Assembly: GCF_009193295.2 (NCBI RefSeq)
Contig: NZ_CP059973.1
Location: 2,356,001-2,420,000, forward strand
Origin: Bacteroides luhongzhouii
Lineage (GTDB): Bacteria > Bacteroidota > Bacteroidia > Bacteroidales > Bacteroidaceae
Direction of reading: 5' to 3'
DNA length: 64,000 bases
A program made the position numbers and the translations under genes. A model generated the notes under the pieces. It had not been told where the DNA came from, did no database searches, and saw only the letters and a program-made list of their open reading frames with translations. The first letter of the stretch is position 1, and each line of letters opens with the position of its first letter. Positions 62,637 through 64,000 of the stretch are shown one piece after another.

Positions 62637-64000
62637 ATGGCTATATTACGATTACCGGTTTTTCTTATAGCGTTATTTTTTATGTGTATGGTGTATGCTT
62701 CTCCATATAATATAGCACCACAAAGCCGGGTAAGTGCATCTTCCGTACTTGATGAATTTCACAAAGGGGAAAATGTGACTGATCGACAGATTCGCGTTAT
62801 AGGAAAGGGAGAATGGGCTTCTAAAAGTGTAGAGACTTTCTGGGGAGCAATAGATTATCCTTGGATCCAATTGGATTGGGACCAAGAAGTGTATATTGAT
62901 AAGGTGGTATTATACGATCGCCCGGAAGAGAAAACACATACAGCAAGCGGTATTCTTCATTTTAGTGATGGTAGTCGTATCAATGTTTGGGAAATCGCTA
63001 ATGACGGTAGACCCAAAGTTGTCACATTTCCAGCAAGAAAAACTCGGTGGCTTCGTTTTGAGGTAACCGATGGAGATGGAGAACATCTTGGTTTGTCGGA
63101 GATAGAAGTTTATCCGGCTCCGGAAAATTATGAAGATTATGTTTCCTGGGTAGATCCTTACATCGAATCAGCTCGCGGACGATATTTCTTTTTTATCACA
63201 GGCAACCAGCCCTTTGGTATGATTGGAGCTGCACCTTTAACCCGCAATAAAAATCAATATGGAGGAGGATATAATTATAATTCTACGGAAGTACTGGGGT
63301 TTCCGCAAGTACATTGTTGGATGTTATCTGGACTGACTCTCATGCCAACCACCGGGCGAATTGATCCAACATTAGGAGAGCAGCATTGGAAATCACCATT
63401 TAGTCATGACGGAGAGGTGGTGCAGCCGGGATACCATCGTCTTTATTTAGAAAAATATGATACATGGGTAGAACAAACGGCGACAGACCGTGCCAGCTTT
63501 TATAGATTGACATATACCAAAGATTGCGAAGCGGATATTCTACTCAACTTGGGTGGGTATGTAGGGACATCTACGATGGTTAACGCTCAGGTAAAACGTA
63601 GTGGACCAAATGAAATTAGTGGATCTTTTGATACTATGGGACGTTTGTGGGGAGGTCCTGATGTGGTCAAAATATTCTTTGTTGCTCAATTCGATCGTCC
63701 TTTCAATGAATTAGACGGATGGGCAGGCACTGATTACAAACATGATATTAATGAAATACAAGGTACTATGGATAGCAAACCGCAGGTTGCAGGATGGTCT
63801 TATTATGACGCGTCTACATCTGGTGTTTCTGCTAAATATAAAATGGAAGCGGGGGATAGGTTGCAAGTTAAGATGGCTATCTCTTATGTCAGTGTAGATA
63901 ATGCGAAAGAGAACCTGGAACAGGGTTGTGATCATTGGGATTTTGATCGTATTCGTCGGGAATCGCAGTTAGAATGGAATGAGTGGTTAGGTAAGATAGA
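62637..64000 (+). CDS. GH92-family alpha-mannosidase with N-terminal galactose-binding-like domain, 3' truncated
   Basis: The frame from ATG 62637 is open to the window edge (~455 residues shown). A signal peptide (MAILRLPVFLIALFFMCMVYA) is followed by a beta-sandwich of ~135 residues (WASKSVETFWGAIDYPWIQL, then RWLRFEVTDGDGEHLGLSEIEVYP), of the F5/8 carbohydrate-binding kind. GH92 sequence begins at YVSWVDPYIESARGRYFFFI and includes QPFGMIGAAPLT, GYNYNSTEVLGFPQVHCWML and LTLMPTTG. The catalytic acid and base segments lie beyond the window. It is a different subtype from the upstream GH92, which lacks such a domain. Confidence 0.88.
   Translation, partial: MAILRLPVFLIALFFMCMVYASPYNIAPQSRVSASSVLDEFHKGENVTDRQIRVIGKGEWASKSVETFWGAIDYPWIQLDWDQEVYIDKVVLYDRPEEKTHTASGILHFSDGSRINVWEIANDGRPKVVTFPARKTRWLRFEVTDGDGEHLGLSEIEVYPAPENYEDYVSWVDPYIESARGRYFFFITGNQPFGMIGAAPLTRNKNQYGGGYNYNSTEVLGFPQVHCWMLSGLTLMPTTGRIDPTLGEQHWKSPFSHDGEVVQPGYHRLYLEKYDTWVEQTATDRASFYRLTYTKDCEADILLNLGGYVGTSTMVNAQVKRSGPNEISGSFDTMGRLWGGPDVVKIFFVAQFDRPFNELDGWAGTDYKHDINEIQGTMDSKPQVAGWSYYDASTSGVSAKYKMEAGDRLQVKMAISYVSVDNAKENLEQGCDHWDFDRIRRESQLEWNEWLGKI

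Overview
The window comes from a gut Bacteroides, most like the B. ovatus / xylanisolvens / thetaiotaomicron group. This rests on repeated SusC/SusD pairs, a hybrid two-component-type regulator, GH92 and GH29 enzymes, DUF2233-type phosphodiester glycosidases, and promoters of the Bacteroides form (TTTG upstream, TAnnTTTG near -7). The species is inferred and was not checked against any database.

Layout. (1) Bases 1-4206 (+) are the tail of a glycan-utilisation locus: a SusD-like protein cut by the window edge and two secreted phosphodiester glycosidases. (2) A 125-bp palindromic element (4313-4437) lies between convergent genes, followed by three secreted proteins of unknown function (6464-4463, -). 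(3) Bases 29505-6522 (-) form one tightly packed 21-gene operon for an aryl-polyene/flexirubin-type pigment lipid. It holds an aromatic amino-acid ammonia-lyase, ketoreductase, three catalytic ketosynthases plus a cysteine-less chain-length-factor-like subunit, two acyl carrier proteins, two hot-dog dehydratases, a thioesterase, an O-methyltransferase, a LpxL-type acyltransferase, a polysaccharide deacetylase, LolA-like and lipoprotein export partners, a GT2-DUF2062 fusion, a giant RND exporter-acyltransferase-methyltransferase fusion, a carotenoid-desaturase-like oxidoreductase, a C45 Ntn-type acyltransferase and an acyl-CoA ligase. A second thioesterase lies just upstream with its own promoter. 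No dialkylresorcinol genes (darA/darB) are seen, so the product may be an aryl polyene carried on a different lipid from flexirubin.

(4) Bases 30566-35251 (+) are an enzyme-less SusC/SusD pair ending in a clear terminator. (5) Bases 35503-45063 (+) are a housekeeping stretch: threonylcarbamoyl-AMP synthase, CLC-CBS channel, fmt, rpe, comEC, a DHH phosphoesterase, a DUF4827-type lipoprotein and glmM, closed by a 16-bp-stem terminator. (6) Bases 45129-46011 are non-coding and contain degenerate 22-bp tandem repeats and TTCACA-type repeats. They are followed by a decayed XRE-type gene. (7) Bases 46521-64000 (+) are a polysaccharide-utilisation locus: a HTCS-like regulator with a degenerate kinase core, SusC, SusD, a secreted HExxH metallopeptidase, a surface lipoprotein, GH92, GH29 and a second GH92 running off the window.

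How the parts work together. In the pigment operon the ammonia-lyase and ligase would supply an aryl starter. The ketosynthase/reductase/dehydratase set would build the conjugated chain on the carrier proteins, and the acyltransferases, glycosyltransferase and exporter would attach it to a lipid and move it to the outer membrane. In the last locus, SusC/SusD would import mannose- and fucose-containing glycans, probably from glycoproteins, after the metallopeptidase, alpha-mannosidases and alpha-fucosidase trim them.
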